DNA from: Streptomyces griseoincarnatus
GTDB lineage: Bacteria > Actinomycetota > Actinomycetes > Streptomycetales > Streptomycetaceae
DNA length: 64,000 nucleotides
Assembly (NCBI GenBank): GCA_014649575.1
Contig: BMTH01000001.1
Location: 496,001-560,000, forward strand
Direction: 5' to 3'
This document shows, one piece after another, positions 25,691-34,040 of this stretch (its first letter is position 1; each line of letters begins with the position of its first letter). A program made the translations under genes and the position numbers. Under the pieces are notes generated by a model. The model was not told the origin of the DNA. It made no database searches and saw only the letters and a program-made list of their open reading frames with translations.

Positions 25691-25883
25691 TGGGCGAGAG
25701 CGCCGCCGGAGCGGTGGGCGAGAGCGCCGCCGAGCAGTCGGCGAGAGCGCCGCCGAGCAGTCGGCGAGAGCGCCGCCGAGCAGTCGGCGAGAGCGCCGCC
25801 GAGCAGTCGGCGAGAGCGCCGCCGAGCAGTCGGCGAGAGCGCCGCCGAGCAGTCGGCGAGAGCGCCGCCGAGCAGTCGGCGAG
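25691..25883. repeat. 23-bp tandem repeat, about eight copies
   Basis: A 23-bp unit beginning AGAGCGCCGCCGAGCAGTC repeats about eight times, the last six to seven nearly identical. Degenerate versions (GACGAGCGCCG, GACGAGCACCC) lead in from about 25622. Because 23 is not a multiple of three, all frames stay open and read arginine/alanine/serine-rich peptides. I see no start signals and regard it as non-coding. It occupies most of the 25591-25958 gap. Confidence 0.88.
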
Positions 25884-25901
25884 CGCCAGTCAGGCCTCAC
25901 A

Positions 25902-25964
25902 CAGCGCCGTCAGGCGACGCACCAGCGCCGTCAGGCGACAGACCGGCGCCGTCAACCGTCAGAC
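25902..25964. repeat. Three 21-bp direct repeats at the end of the LysR gene
   Basis: CAGCGCCGTCAGGCGAC-type units begin at 25902, 25923 and 25944, the third diverged and running into the last codons of the LysR gene. The family differs from the adjacent 23-bp array. Confidence 0.7.
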
Positions 25965-26864
25965 CAGGGCCGTCGGTGCGAGTTCGCGCAGTTCCTGGAG
26001 GGCCGCCGCGACGGCCGGGCGGGCGTGGCCACCGGTGCGGGTGGCGGTGAGGAGCCTGCGGTGGGGGTCGCCCACGCAACGGACGCGGGTGACCGGCAGG
26101 TGCGGGGTGACATGCGCCAGGCGCGGGATCAGGGCGACGCCGAGGCCGTGGGCCACCAGGTGCGCCGTGGCGTTCCAGTCGCCCGCGTGGTGCACGACCT
26201 CCGGGGCGAAGCCGGCCGCGCCGCACGCCGCCATCACCTGGAGCCGGCACGGACTCTCCGGCACCGGGGCGACCCACGGCTCGTGCGCCGCCTCGGCCAG
26301 GTCGACCCGCTCCCGCCCGGCCAGCACATGCGCGTCCGGCACCACCAGGTCGAACGGGTCGTCCAGCAAGGCCTTCTGGTCGAACCGCGTGTCGCTCATC
26401 GGCGGGTTGTGCGGGGTGGACTCCACCACGGCCAGATCGGCGGCGCCCTCGAAGAGCAGGTCGAAAATGGCCGGAACGACCGCCTCCGTGATCCGGACCG
26501 ACAGCCGCGGATGCCGCTCGCCGAGCCGGGCCGCCAACGGCGCGAGCAGCACCGAGACGGCCACCGGGAACCCGGTCACCCGCAGCACCCCGGCGGGGTC
26601 GCCGTGGTCGGCGCGCAGATCCAGCTCGGCCTGGTCCCAGCGGGCCTGGATGGCGTCGGCGTGCGCGAGCAGGCTCTCGGCGGCCGGGGTGAGGCGCACC
26701 CCGCGCCCCTGGGGTTCCAGCAGGTCGACACCGAGGTCGCGGGCGAGCTGGCGGATCTGCTGGGAGGCGGCGGAGGGCGTGAAGTGCAGGGCGCGGGCGG
26801 CCGCGGTGACCGTGCCGTAGTGGGCGACCGCTCTCAGGACGTGGAGCCGGCGCAGGTCAATCAT
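25959..26864 (-). CDS. LysR-family transcriptional regulator
   Basis: A 301-residue LysR regulator. The HTH reads TVTAAARALHFTPSAASQQIRQLARDLG, followed by a substrate-binding domain to the end. The start codon lies in a small inverted repeat (TGAAG...CTTCA, 26864-26879), compatible with autoregulation. It diverges from the 77-residue zinc-ribbon gene. Targets are not evident. Confidence 0.87.
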   Translation of the reverse strand: MIDLRRLHVLRAVAHYGTVTAAARALHFTPSAASQQIRQLARDLGVDLLEPQGRGVRLTPAAESLLAHADAIQARWDQAELDLRADHGDPAGVLRVTGFPVAVSVLLAPLAARLGERHPRLSVRITEAVVPAIFDLLFEGAADLAVVESTPHNPPMSDTRFDQKALLDDPFDLVVPDAHVLAGRERVDLAEAAHEPWVAPVPESPCRLQVMAACGAAGFAPEVVHHAGDWNATAHLVAHGLGVALIPRLAHVTPHLPVTRVRCVGDPHRRLLTATRTGGHARPAVAAALQELRELAPTALV

Positions 26865-26998
26865 GAAGGTGAGGCTTCACGGTGGCGTGCACAAAGTCAA
26901 CCTGGACGTGAACATAACCGTCGGCGCACTCTTGATGTGCCGCGACCGACAGCAGGCACACGAGTCACGTCAAGCACGTGGGAATCCAAGGAGTCGCC

Positions 26999-27232
26999 AT
27001 GACCAGCACGACCGGCGCCACGGGGACGACCGGCACCGCCTGCCCCTACTGCGGGTGGCCGGACCACGCCGAGCCGTTCCAGGTCGTCTCGCGCCACGCC
27101 ACCGCGGCGGGCAGCACGGTGTGGACGCGCTGCGGCTGCGGGTCGCTCCAGGTGCGCGCGGTGGACGCGCACGGCATGCGCGTCATGTCGCGCAGCCGCC
27201 CCGCCGACGTGCCGGCGCCGGGCGGGCGGTGA
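26999..27232 (+). CDS. Small zinc-ribbon-like protein, unknown function
   Basis: A 77-residue protein. After a Thr/Gly-rich start come TACPYCGWPDH and, 40 residues on, WTRCGCGSLQVR: a CxxC plus CxC pair that could hold one zinc. A conserved-looking basic segment (RVMSRSRPADVP) ends it. ATG 26999 has AAGGAG six bases upstream. I do not recognise a named family. It may bind nucleic acid or act as a small regulator. Confidence 0.72.
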   Translation: MTSTTGATGTTGTACPYCGWPDHAEPFQVVSRHATAAGSTVWTRCGCGSLQVRAVDAHGMRVMSRSRPADVPAPGGR

Positions 27233-27241
27233 GGGGAGGCG

Positions 27242-27271
27242 TTGACAGGCGGTTCGCCCTGGTCGTACTAA
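27242..27271 (+). promoter_or_regulatory. Housekeeping-type promoter of the CoA-transferase gene
   Basis: TTGACA at 27242-27247 and TACTAA at 27266-27271 with an 18-bp spacer give an unusually good vegetative promoter for this genome. The -10 region lies in the palindrome ACTAATCGCGTAGT (27267-27280), a likely operator. The start of transcription is expected near 27278, about 67 bp before the GTG. Confidence 0.7.
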
Positions 27272-27344
27272 TCGCGTAGTGATCGCGTACCGGCCGAGGG
27301 AGGCCGGCGACCGACGCACCCGGGTGCGGACAGGAGGCGTGGAC

Positions 27345-28529
27345 GTGCGGAGACTCCCCTTGTCCGGGGTGACGGTGGTGACCGTGGAGCAGGCGGTGGC
27401 CGCGCCCTACGCCACCCGGCAGCTGGCCGACCTCGGCGCCCGGGTGATCAAGGTGGAGCGGCCGGGCGAGGGCGACTTCGCCCGGCGCTACGACACCACC
27501 GTGCACGGCACGTCCAGCTACTTCGTGTGGATCAACCGCTCGAAGGAGTCCCTCACCCTCGACCTTAAAGAGCCGCGCGGCCTGGAGATCCTGCACGAAC
27601 TGCTGGCGGACGCCGACGTGTTCGTGCAGAACCTCGCCCCGGGCGCGGCCGGCCGGCTCGGGCTGGGCGCGGACGACCTGGCCGGCCGCCATCCGCGGCT
27701 CATCCCCTGCGCGATCTCCGGCTGGGGCACGACAGGGCCGTGGGCCGACCGCAAGGCGTACGACCTGCTCGTGCAGTGCCAGACGGGCCTGGTGTCGCTC
27801 ACCGGCACCCCCGGGGAGACCGCCCGCACGGGCATCTCCGTCGCCGACATCGCCGCCGGGATGTACGCGTACAGCGGTGTCCTCACCGCCCTCTACACGC
27901 GCGCCACCACCGGCGAGGTGCACCCCGTCGAGGTGTCCCTGTTCGAGGCGCTCGCGGAGTGGATGGGGCAGCCCGCCTACTACACCCGGTACGGCGGCGC
28001 CCAGCCGCCCCGGCTGGGCACCCAGCACGCGACGATCGCCCCGTACGGGACGTTCCGGGCGGCGGACGGGCGCGACGTGCTGTTCTCCATCCAGAACGAA
28101 CGCGAGTGGGCCGCGCTGTGCCGGGAGTTCCTCGGCCGGCCCGAGCTGACGGACGACCCTCGTTTCGCGACGAGTTCGGACCGTGTCGCGCACCGGGACG
28201 ACCTGAACGCGGTCGTGGCCGAGCGGTGCGCCCGTGACGACGCGGAGGAACTGCTGAAGGACCTGGAGGCGATCGGCATCGCCTGCGCGGGGGTGAACGA
28301 CGTCGCGGCGTTCCTCGACCATCCGGTGCTGGCGGCGCGCGGCCGGTGGCGTGAGATCGGGGTGCCGGGCGGCACGGCGGAGGCGCTCCTCCCACCCGCC
28401 GACCTCGCCGGACTCCCGGCCCGCATGGACCCGGTGCCGGCAGTGGGCGAGCACACGGAGACGATCCTGCGCGCCCTGGGCCGCACACCCGGGGACATCG
28501 AGGCGCTGCGGGCGGACGGGGTGATCTGA
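27345..28529 (+). CDS. CaiB/BaiF family (class III) CoA-transferase
   Basis: A 394-residue CoA-transferase moving CoA between carboxylic acids. Family marks are APYATRQLADLGARVIKVERPGEGD near the start, SKESLTLDLKEPRG, and ARTGISVADIAAGMYA with catalytic Asp168. The start is GTG 27345, because AGGAGG lies seven bases upstream; GTG 27339 is too close to it. It is a single-gene unit behind a strong promoter. Succinyl-CoA:(carboxylic acid) transferases and racemases such as AMACR are the alternatives; the substrate is unknown. Confidence 0.87.
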   Translation: MRRLPLSGVTVVTVEQAVAAPYATRQLADLGARVIKVERPGEGDFARRYDTTVHGTSSYFVWINRSKESLTLDLKEPRGLEILHELLADADVFVQNLAPGAAGRLGLGADDLAGRHPRLIPCAISGWGTTGPWADRKAYDLLVQCQTGLVSLTGTPGETARTGISVADIAAGMYAYSGVLTALYTRATTGEVHPVEVSLFEALAEWMGQPAYYTRYGGAQPPRLGTQHATIAPYGTFRAADGRDVLFSIQNEREWAALCREFLGRPELTDDPRFATSSDRVAHRDDLNAVVAERCARDDAEELLKDLEAIGIACAGVNDVAAFLDHPVLAARGRWREIGVPGGTAEALLPPADLAGLPARMDPVPAVGEHTETILRALGRTPGDIEALRADGVI

Positions 28530-28768
28530 GCCGGGCGCGCACCGTCGGGTGGATCCCCGGGACGCGAGGCTCTCGCCTCGATCCCCCACGGTTCGGGGCC
28601 TCCGCGCGGGACCCGCCGACCCCGCGCACGATGCCCGCGGCACGCGCGCCACCGCGCGGAGCGATCCGGCGTCGGCACGCCACCGGGCCGCGCCCCTCAC
28701 CTCGGCGGGCACGGGCGGCAGCCCCGGCCGGGGCCCGGAGTCAGAGCGGCGGACGGCGTCGGGGAGGG

Positions 28769-29416
28769 CTACCGCCGGCGTACGCGCAGTGCTTCCAGGA
28801 CCTCCTCGTCCGTCAGCTGGTCGAACTCGTCGTACCACTGGCCGACCGCCATGAACGCGGCCGGTTCGTGGAGGGCGATCAGGTCGTCGGTCTCGGGGCG
28901 GAGGGCCGCGGCGCCCTCCGGGGAGGCGACCGGGACGGCCAGGACCAGGCGGGCGGGGTCACGGGCGCGGAGGGCGCGCAGGGCGGCGCGGGCCGTGGAG
29001 CCTGTGGCCAGGCCGTCGTCGACGACGACCACCGTGCGGCCGCGCGGGTCGGGCGCGGGCCTGTCCGGCCGGTAGAGCCGCTCGCGCCGGACCAGCTCCG
29101 TGCGTTCCCGTTCGACGACGGGAGCGAGGTCGTCCCGCGTCAGCCCCAGGCCGCGCAGGGCGTCCTCGTCGAACACGGGCACCCCGTCGTCGGCCATGGC
29201 GCCGACGCCGTACTCCTCGTGGCGGGGCGCGCCGATCTTGCGGACGACGAGGACGTCGAGCGGCGCGCCGAGCGCCTCGGCGACCTCGGCGGCGACGGCG
29301 ACGCCGCCGCGGGGCAGCGCAAGGACGAGGAGGTCGGGCAGGTCGCCGGCGTCCTGCCTCTCCCGCAGCCGGCCGGCCAGTTCGCGGCCGGCCTGCCGGC
29401 GATCACGGAACCGCAT
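28769..29416 (-). CDS. Phosphoribosyltransferase-domain protein
   Basis: A 215-residue type I phosphoribosyltransferase-fold protein. The PRPP loop is VVVVDDGLATGSTARAAL near residues 127-144, preceded by LALPRGGVAVAAEVAEALG and DVLVVRKIGAPRHEEYGVGA. The latter pattern is typical of stand-alone members of unknown substrate that sit with dormancy or stress genes. ATG 29416 has GGGAGG upstream. It diverges from the archease gene. Confidence 0.82.
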   Translation of the reverse strand: MRFRDRRQAGRELAGRLRERQDAGDLPDLLVLALPRGGVAVAAEVAEALGAPLDVLVVRKIGAPRHEEYGVGAMADDGVPVFDEDALRGLGLTRDDLAPVVERERTELVRRERLYRPDRPAPDPRGRTVVVVDDGLATGSTARAALRALRARDPARLVLAVPVASPEGAAALRPETDDLIALHEPAAFMAVGQWYDEFDQLTDEEVLEALRVRRR

Positions 29417-29530
29417 GACGGGCCCTCCCTCCGAGCGGTCACGACCGGTCGGCACCCGCGTACCCCCTCGCCCGGTGCGCGAAGCACCGCCGCGGGGCAT
29501 GGGGTGCGTGCGCCCGGGCAGTCGTGGTGC

Positions 29531-29986
29531 ATGGTCGGTGACACGGGTGAGCCGGGTCAGGCGCCGCGGCGGGACCGCAGCGGGCACCGCTCGGTGGCGC
29601 AGGAGGACGACGTACGCATCGAGGCCTGGGCGGCGAGCCGCGAGCACTGCCTGGCCGAGGCGGTGGTGGCGATGGTGGAGTGCTTCGCCGACGTGTCCGG
29701 CGTGAGACCGACCGGGGTGGACCGCATCCGGCTGGCCGAGGGAAGCGACGACGACCTGCTGGCCGCGCTGCTCGACGAGATCCTGTACCGGCTGGAGGCG
29801 TACGGCGAGGTGCCGGTGGACGTGGAGGCCGACGAGGCCGAGGGCGGTCTGGACGTGCGGCTCGCGGTGGCGGGCCTGGCGGACGTGCGGGTCACCGGGG
29901 AGGTGCCGACGGACGTCGGCTGGGACGACCTGCGGCTGTCACCGGGCCCGTACGGCTGGTCGTGCGCGGTGACCGTGGACGGCTGA
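29531..29986 (+). CDS. Archease-family protein
   Basis: A 151-residue SHS2-fold protein. After a 20-residue leader it reads GHRSVAQEDDVRIEAWA, LAEAVVAMVECFADVSG, DDDLLAALLDEILYRLEAYG and GWDDLRLSPGPYGWSCAVTVDG, matching archease throughout. Archease normally activates the RNA ligase RtcB. No rtcB lies in this window; the neighbours are a phosphoribosyltransferase and a CBS protein. There is no clear ribosome site before ATG 29531, so the start is uncertain. Confidence 0.78.
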   Translation: MVGDTGEPGQAPRRDRSGHRSVAQEDDVRIEAWAASREHCLAEAVVAMVECFADVSGVRPTGVDRIRLAEGSDDDLLAALLDEILYRLEAYGEVPVDVEADEAEGGLDVRLAVAGLADVRVTGEVPTDVGWDDLRLSPGPYGWSCAVTVDG

Positions 29987-30002
29987 GCTTCGACGGCCCC
30001 GT

Positions 30003-30428
30003 TCAGTGGGTCGGCCTGGCGCGGCTGATGTCCGCGAGCGCGGAGTGCGGATCCTCCTCGGCGGCGAGGTCGCCGAGGCTGACCACGCCCACGGGGCAGC
30101 CGCCGTGCTCCACGACGGGCAGCCGCCGCACGGCGTGTTCCCGCATCAGCTCGACGGCGTGGTCGGTCGTGTCGTCCGGGTCGAGCGTCACCAGCGGCGG
30201 GCGGGTGCATATCGAGCCGACGTTCGTGGCCTCGGGGTCGTGCCCCTCGGCGACGCCCCGCAGCACGATGTCGCGGTCGGTGAGCACGCCGAACAGGTCG
30301 CAGTCGTAGGCGACGAGGACGTCACCGACGTTCTGCTCGCGCATCAGCCGCGCCGCCCGCGTCAGCGAGGTCATCGGTTCGACGGAGGTCGTGTGCGCGG
30401 ACATCACGTCGCGTACGCGCGTGGTCAT
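30003..30428 (-). CDS. CBS-domain pair protein
   Basis: A 141-residue protein made of two CBS motifs (VRDVMSAHTTSVEP...VLTDRDIVLRGVAEG and GSICTRPPLVTLDP...VGVVSLGDLAAEED). Such stand-alone pairs bind adenosine nucleotides or other ligands and regulate partners, often in stress or dormancy. It converges with the archease gene, 16 bp away. Confidence 0.88.
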   Translation of the reverse strand: MTTRVRDVMSAHTTSVEPMTSLTRAARLMREQNVGDVLVAYDCDLFGVLTDRDIVLRGVAEGHDPEATNVGSICTRPPLVTLDPDDTTDHAVELMREHAVRRLPVVEHGGCPVGVVSLGDLAAEEDPHSALADISRARPTH

Positions 30429-30589
30429 GGGCGCCTCCCGGTGCGTGGTCGCGGTCGCGGGTGCGGTCGCGGGCCTCCCCTGGGGGCCGCGTAGCCCGCC
30501 GTGCCGGGAGTAAACCGGTCCGGTTTGCCCGCGGCGGCCCGGCTCGCTTGGATGGGCCGGTCCCCGGCGGCCGCCGGGGACCGGACGGT

Positions 30590-31855
30590 GTGAGCGGGGG
30601 GCTGGTGGACGGGCGGCGGTCGGCGGCGTGGCGGTTCGGGTGGCTGTGGACGGCGTACGGGGTCAGCGCCTTCGGCACGCGGTTCGCGTTCGACGCGTTC
30701 GCGCTGGTCGCCCTGCTGGTGCTGCACGCCGGTCCGGCCCAGGTGTCGCTGCTGGCGGCGGTCGGTCCCGCGGTCGGCGCGGTGCTGTCGGTGCCGCTCG
30801 GGCCCTGGGTGGAGTACCGCCGCAAACGCCCGGTGATGATCGCGACGGACCTCGTCCGGTGCGCGGTGCTGCTGAGCGTGCCTCTCGCATACGCCCTCGA
30901 CGCGCTCACCGTGGCGCAGCTGCTGGTGGTGTCGGTGACGGTGGCGGCGGCCGACATCACGTTCCAGGCGGCCGTCGGCGCGTACGTGAAGGACGTCGTG
31001 CCGCGGCAGGGGCTGCTGCGCGCGAACGGGCGGCTGGAGTCGACGACGTGGACCGCGACCATGCTGGGGCCGCCGCTGGGCGGTGCGGCGATCGGCCTCT
31101 TCGGTCCGGTGACGACGGTGGTCGCCGACGCCGTGAGCTATCTGCTGTCGGCCGGTGCGCTGGGCGCGGCGGGCGGCGGCGACCGCCGTCCCGAACGGCC
31201 CGACCCGCGGCCCCGGCTGCGGGCGGGCGACCTGCTCGACGGGTGGCGGTACATCCTGCGCAGCCCTGACCTGCGTCCGCTGTTCCTCAACACGGTGCTG
31301 GTCAACGGCCTGATCATGGCGTCGTCGCCGCTGCTGGTCGTGCTGATGGTCGGCCCGCTGGGCTTCGCCCCGTGGCAGTACGGGCTGGCGTTCGCGGTGC
31401 CGTGTCTGGGCGGGCTGGTCGGCGCGCGGCTGTCGCGGCGGCTGGTGGCGCGGTTCGGGGAACGGCGGGTGCTCCGGGTCGCGGGGTCGCTGCGGGCGTG
31501 CTGGTCGGTCGGGCTTGCGTGCGTGGGGCCGGGCGTGGCGGGTCTGGTCCTGGTGATCGTGATCGAGTTCGGTCTGATCACGAGCATGGGCGTGTTCAAC
31601 CCGGTGTTCTCCACGCATCGGCTGGAGCGGACGCCGGCGGACCGGGTGGTCCGCACGCTGTCGGCGTGGTCGGCGACCAGCAAGGCGTCGATCGCCGTGC
31701 TGACGGCGCTCTGGGGCCTGCTGGCGAGCTTCACCGGCCCCCGCACGGCCATCGCCCTCGCGGGCGCCCTCCTCCTGGCGACCCCGCTGCTGCTCCCCCG
31801 CCGCCTCGACGAGGCGCGCCGGTACCAGGACAGCGAGGCGGATGCCAAGGCCTAG
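30590..31855 (+). CDS. Major facilitator superfamily transporter (MFS_3/exporter type)
   Basis: A 421-residue inner-membrane transporter with about 12 hydrophobic spans from residue 12. It carries the MFS motif around GPWVEYRRKRPVMIATD between spans 2 and 3, and RLESTTWTATMLGPPLGGAAIG in span 5, as in enterobactin-exporter-like MFS_3 proteins. The GTG at 30590 is used (GGGGA upstream). The frame continues upstream, but that stretch is not hydrophobic and lacks a ribosome site. The substrate is unknown. Confidence 0.85.
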   Translation: MSGGLVDGRRSAAWRFGWLWTAYGVSAFGTRFAFDAFALVALLVLHAGPAQVSLLAAVGPAVGAVLSVPLGPWVEYRRKRPVMIATDLVRCAVLLSVPLAYALDALTVAQLLVVSVTVAAADITFQAAVGAYVKDVVPRQGLLRANGRLESTTWTATMLGPPLGGAAIGLFGPVTTVVADAVSYLLSAGALGAAGGGDRRPERPDPRPRLRAGDLLDGWRYILRSPDLRPLFLNTVLVNGLIMASSPLLVVLMVGPLGFAPWQYGLAFAVPCLGGLVGARLSRRLVARFGERRVLRVAGSLRACWSVGLACVGPGVAGLVLVIVIEFGLITSMGVFNPVFSTHRLERTPADRVVRTLSAWSATSKASIAVLTALWGLLASFTGPRTAIALAGALLLATPLLLPRRLDEARRYQDSEADAKA

Positions 31856-31867
31856 GCGAGGCCGTGT

Positions 31868-32215
31868 TCAGCGGTGGCTGAGGACGTTGACCACGCGGCC
31901 GTCGGGGTCGCGGACGAAGAAGCGGCGGACGCCCCACTCCTCGTCCCGCAGCGGGTGGACGATCTCCGCGCCGCTCTCCCGGACGGCCTCGTACACGGCG
32001 TCCACGTCGTCCACCTCGACGCTGATGTCGGGGTGCGCCGGCGCCGTTTTGTCGCCGGTCATCACGCTGACCTGCGCCGTCGGGTTGGACGGGGACGCCG
32101 GCGTCATGATCCAGCCGTGGTTCATGACCTCCTCGAGGCCCAGCAGGCCGTAGAACTCCCCGTGCCTTTCCGGGTTCTCCGAGTGGAGGTTGGGCACGAC
32201 TCGGCGGACGGTCAT
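31868..32215 (-). CDS. VOC-family protein
   Basis: A 115-residue glyoxalase/bleomycin-resistance-fold protein (MTVRRVVPNLHSENPERHGEFYGLLG ... WGVRRFFVRDPDGRVVNVLSHR, quoted in parts). ATG 32215 has GGGAG six bases upstream. Histidine and glutamate positions suit metal binding, but no substrate can be assigned. It converges with the MFS gene, with a 12-bp gap. Confidence 0.8.
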   Translation of the reverse strand: MTVRRVVPNLHSENPERHGEFYGLLGLEEVMNHGWIMTPASPSNPTAQVSVMTGDKTAPAHPDISVEVDDVDAVYEAVRESGAEIVHPLRDEEWGVRRFFVRDPDGRVVNVLSHR

Positions 32216-32551
32216 CGACGGCTCCCTCGGCTCTGTCGGGTCCACCGGGCGGCGGTCATGGAACGCATGCGCCGCACCGCGCGGCGTCGGATGGCGGCCC
32301 TGCCCAGGCTAGCCGTCCCGCGGTCGGAGGCGGCCGGAGACGACGCCCGGCGATGGCGTGCGCCGGTCGCGCGCCCACGGGGCCGTCGCCACCGCCTCCT
32401 GAGGGGACCGGCGTTTCCCGCCGCCGTCAGCGGAGTCCGCGCCGACGGCGTCGAGGATTCGGTGCGGGCCGCGCCGGGGGACAGCGCGAGTACGCGCGGC
32501 CCCGTGTCCAGGGACTCCTGCCACAGGATCTCCGGGGCCCCGCGTGTCGCG
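32216..32551. other. Intergenic region between two VOC genes
   Basis: This 336-bp stretch shows no frame with a ribosome site and family features, and no repeat or clear hairpin. It should contain the promoter of the upstream VOC gene (minus strand). Confidence 0.5.
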
Positions 32552-33001
32552 TCAGACCGCCCCCGGGATCTCCTCGGTCACGCCGTTCAGGGGAGAGTCC
32601 GGGTCGGTGCCGTAGGGGCGGGTGAGCACTTCCAGGCCGTGGCCCGCGGGATCGCGGAAGTACACGCCGCGTCCGCCGTCGTTGCGGTTGAGACGGCGCG
32701 GGTACCGGCCGTGCGGGTCGGCCTGGACGGGGACCCGCGCGGCCACAAGCCGGGCGAGGATCGCGTCGAACTCCTCCTCGGAGACAAGGAACGCGTAGTG
32801 CTGCACGGGGATGTCGATGTCGACGGTGGCGAAGTCGAGGGTGACGCCGTTGGCGGTGGTCACCGGGAGGAACATCCCGGCGGACGGTCCCGGCTCGAGG
32901 CCCAGGATCTCCGCGACGAAGCGGGCGGACTTCTCCCGGTCGGGGGTGAGGACGATGGTGTGGTTGAACTCGACGGACAAGGTCAATGCCTCCACGGGCA
33001 T
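32552..33001 (-). CDS. VOC-family protein
   Basis: A 149-residue VOC protein, opening ALTLSVEFNHTIVLTPDREKS in two pieces and ending RGVYFRDPAGHGLEVLTRPYG. The fold is that of catechol dioxygenase and fosfomycin-resistance relatives. ATG 33001 is chosen because GGAGG lies eight bases upstream; ATG 33016 is only one base from the only GAGG. The substrate is unknown. Confidence 0.8.
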   Translation of the reverse strand: MPVEALTLSVEFNHTIVLTPDREKSARFVAEILGLEPGPSAGMFLPVTTANGVTLDFATVDIDIPVQHYAFLVSEEEFDAILARLVAARVPVQADPHGRYPRRLNRNDGGRGVYFRDPAGHGLEVLTRPYGTDPDSPLNGVTEEIPGAV

Positions 33002-33214
33002 CCGCGGCACCTCCATGCCTCACCCGGCCGGTGACCGGCACGCGATGCCGCGGACGGAACGGTAGAGGACGGTCCTCGCGCGCGTCGACCCGATTTTCCG
33101 CTCGCGGAAGTCCCCATGATCCCCCGACAGCGGTCAGGGAGACCGGCGTCCCGCCCCGTCGGCGGCCTGCTGGTTCCGCGAACAGCCGGCCCACGCACCA
33201 CAGCGTGCACGGGC

Positions 33215-34003
33215 TCAGACCCCGGCGCCCTCGGCCGCCTCCTCGACGCGTGCGGCCACCCAGCGCAGGAACTCCCGCACGTCGCCGGCGGGCAGTACGG
33301 CCGCCTCCGCGCGAGGGCGTTCGAAGCTGCGCAGCGCCTCGGCGACCAAAGACTCGAAGGCCGGCTCGGACGCGGCGACGATCTCTCCCGCCCGGCGCTT
33401 GGCGAACCAGTGGCCGGTACGGCAGTGGACGGTGGCGCGGCAGCCGTTGAGCACCCGGTTGTCGGCCAGGTGCCCGTCCCCGTCGGCGTGTTCGCGCACG
33501 GAGGCGCGGAGCGCCGCGAGCACCGTGGGCCGGTCCGGGGCGGCGATCACCTCCCGCGCCGGCGCGCCGTACAGCGGGAGTCCGGCCTGGTGGGCGACGG
33601 AGCGGTCGATGACGTACCAGAAGTCGGACGCGTCCGCGGGGTCGTAACTGACGCGTTCGGGCAGGGACGGTCCGGTGTTGAGGTCGAGCAGGTAGCCCGC
33701 CTCGCCCGACGGGCGGGCGGCGAAGTCGGCGGCGTAAACGACCAGTTCGAGGCCGGCGGCGGGGCAGGGCAGCGCCGGGTGGGCCAGCGTCGCGGCGAGC
33801 GGGGCGAGGTCGGCGCGGGGCGGGGCCGGGTCCACGACGACCGTGACGTCGACGTCGCTGCGCCCGTGGCGGTAGTCGCCCAGGGCGAGCGAGCCCACGG
33901 CGAGGACGCTGAGCAGACGGTCTCCGCAGACGGCGGAGGTGCGACGGACCAGCTCCTCCAGAAAGGCGCGCAGTTCCGGCGGCGGGAGGGAGGGGCGGCT
34001 CAT
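33215..34003 (-). CDS. Nucleotidyltransferase with DUF4111 domain (aminoglycoside adenylyltransferase-like)
   Basis: A 262-residue protein with the nucleotidyltransferase core VGSLALGDYRHGRSDVDVTVVV (in parts: GSxAxG at about 37-42 and metal-binding SDVD at about 49-52) and a C-terminal DUF4111-like helical domain with GCRATVHCRTGHWFAKRRAGEI. The layout resembles AadA/ANT(9) enzymes that adenylylate streptomycin or spectinomycin. Resistance is only an inference; many streptomycete members have unknown substrates. Confidence 0.75.
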   Translation of the reverse strand: MSRPSLPPPELRAFLEELVRRTSAVCGDRLLSVLAVGSLALGDYRHGRSDVDVTVVVDPAPPRADLAPLAATLAHPALPCPAAGLELVVYAADFAARPSGEAGYLLDLNTGPSLPERVSYDPADASDFWYVIDRSVAHQAGLPLYGAPAREVIAAPDRPTVLAALRASVREHADGDGHLADNRVLNGCRATVHCRTGHWFAKRRAGEIVAASEPAFESLVAEALRSFERPRAEAAVLPAGDVREFLRWVAARVEEAAEGAGV

Positions 34004-34040
34004 TGCCCCAGTGTCACCCCGGCGAGTCGCCCGCTGCGGG

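Noticed and set aside
25691..25883. CRISPR array
   Set aside because: The 23-bp units are directly adjacent with no unique spacers, and no cas gene is present.
25624..26820. Open frames through the 23-bp array that could encode an arginine-rich repeat protein
   Set aside because: They lack a ribosome site, run into the antisense of the LysR gene, and owe their openness to a repeat unit without stops.
33215..34003. Naming the nucleotidyltransferase aadA
   Set aside because: The core fits the family, but identity with known resistance enzymes cannot be shown from motifs alone.
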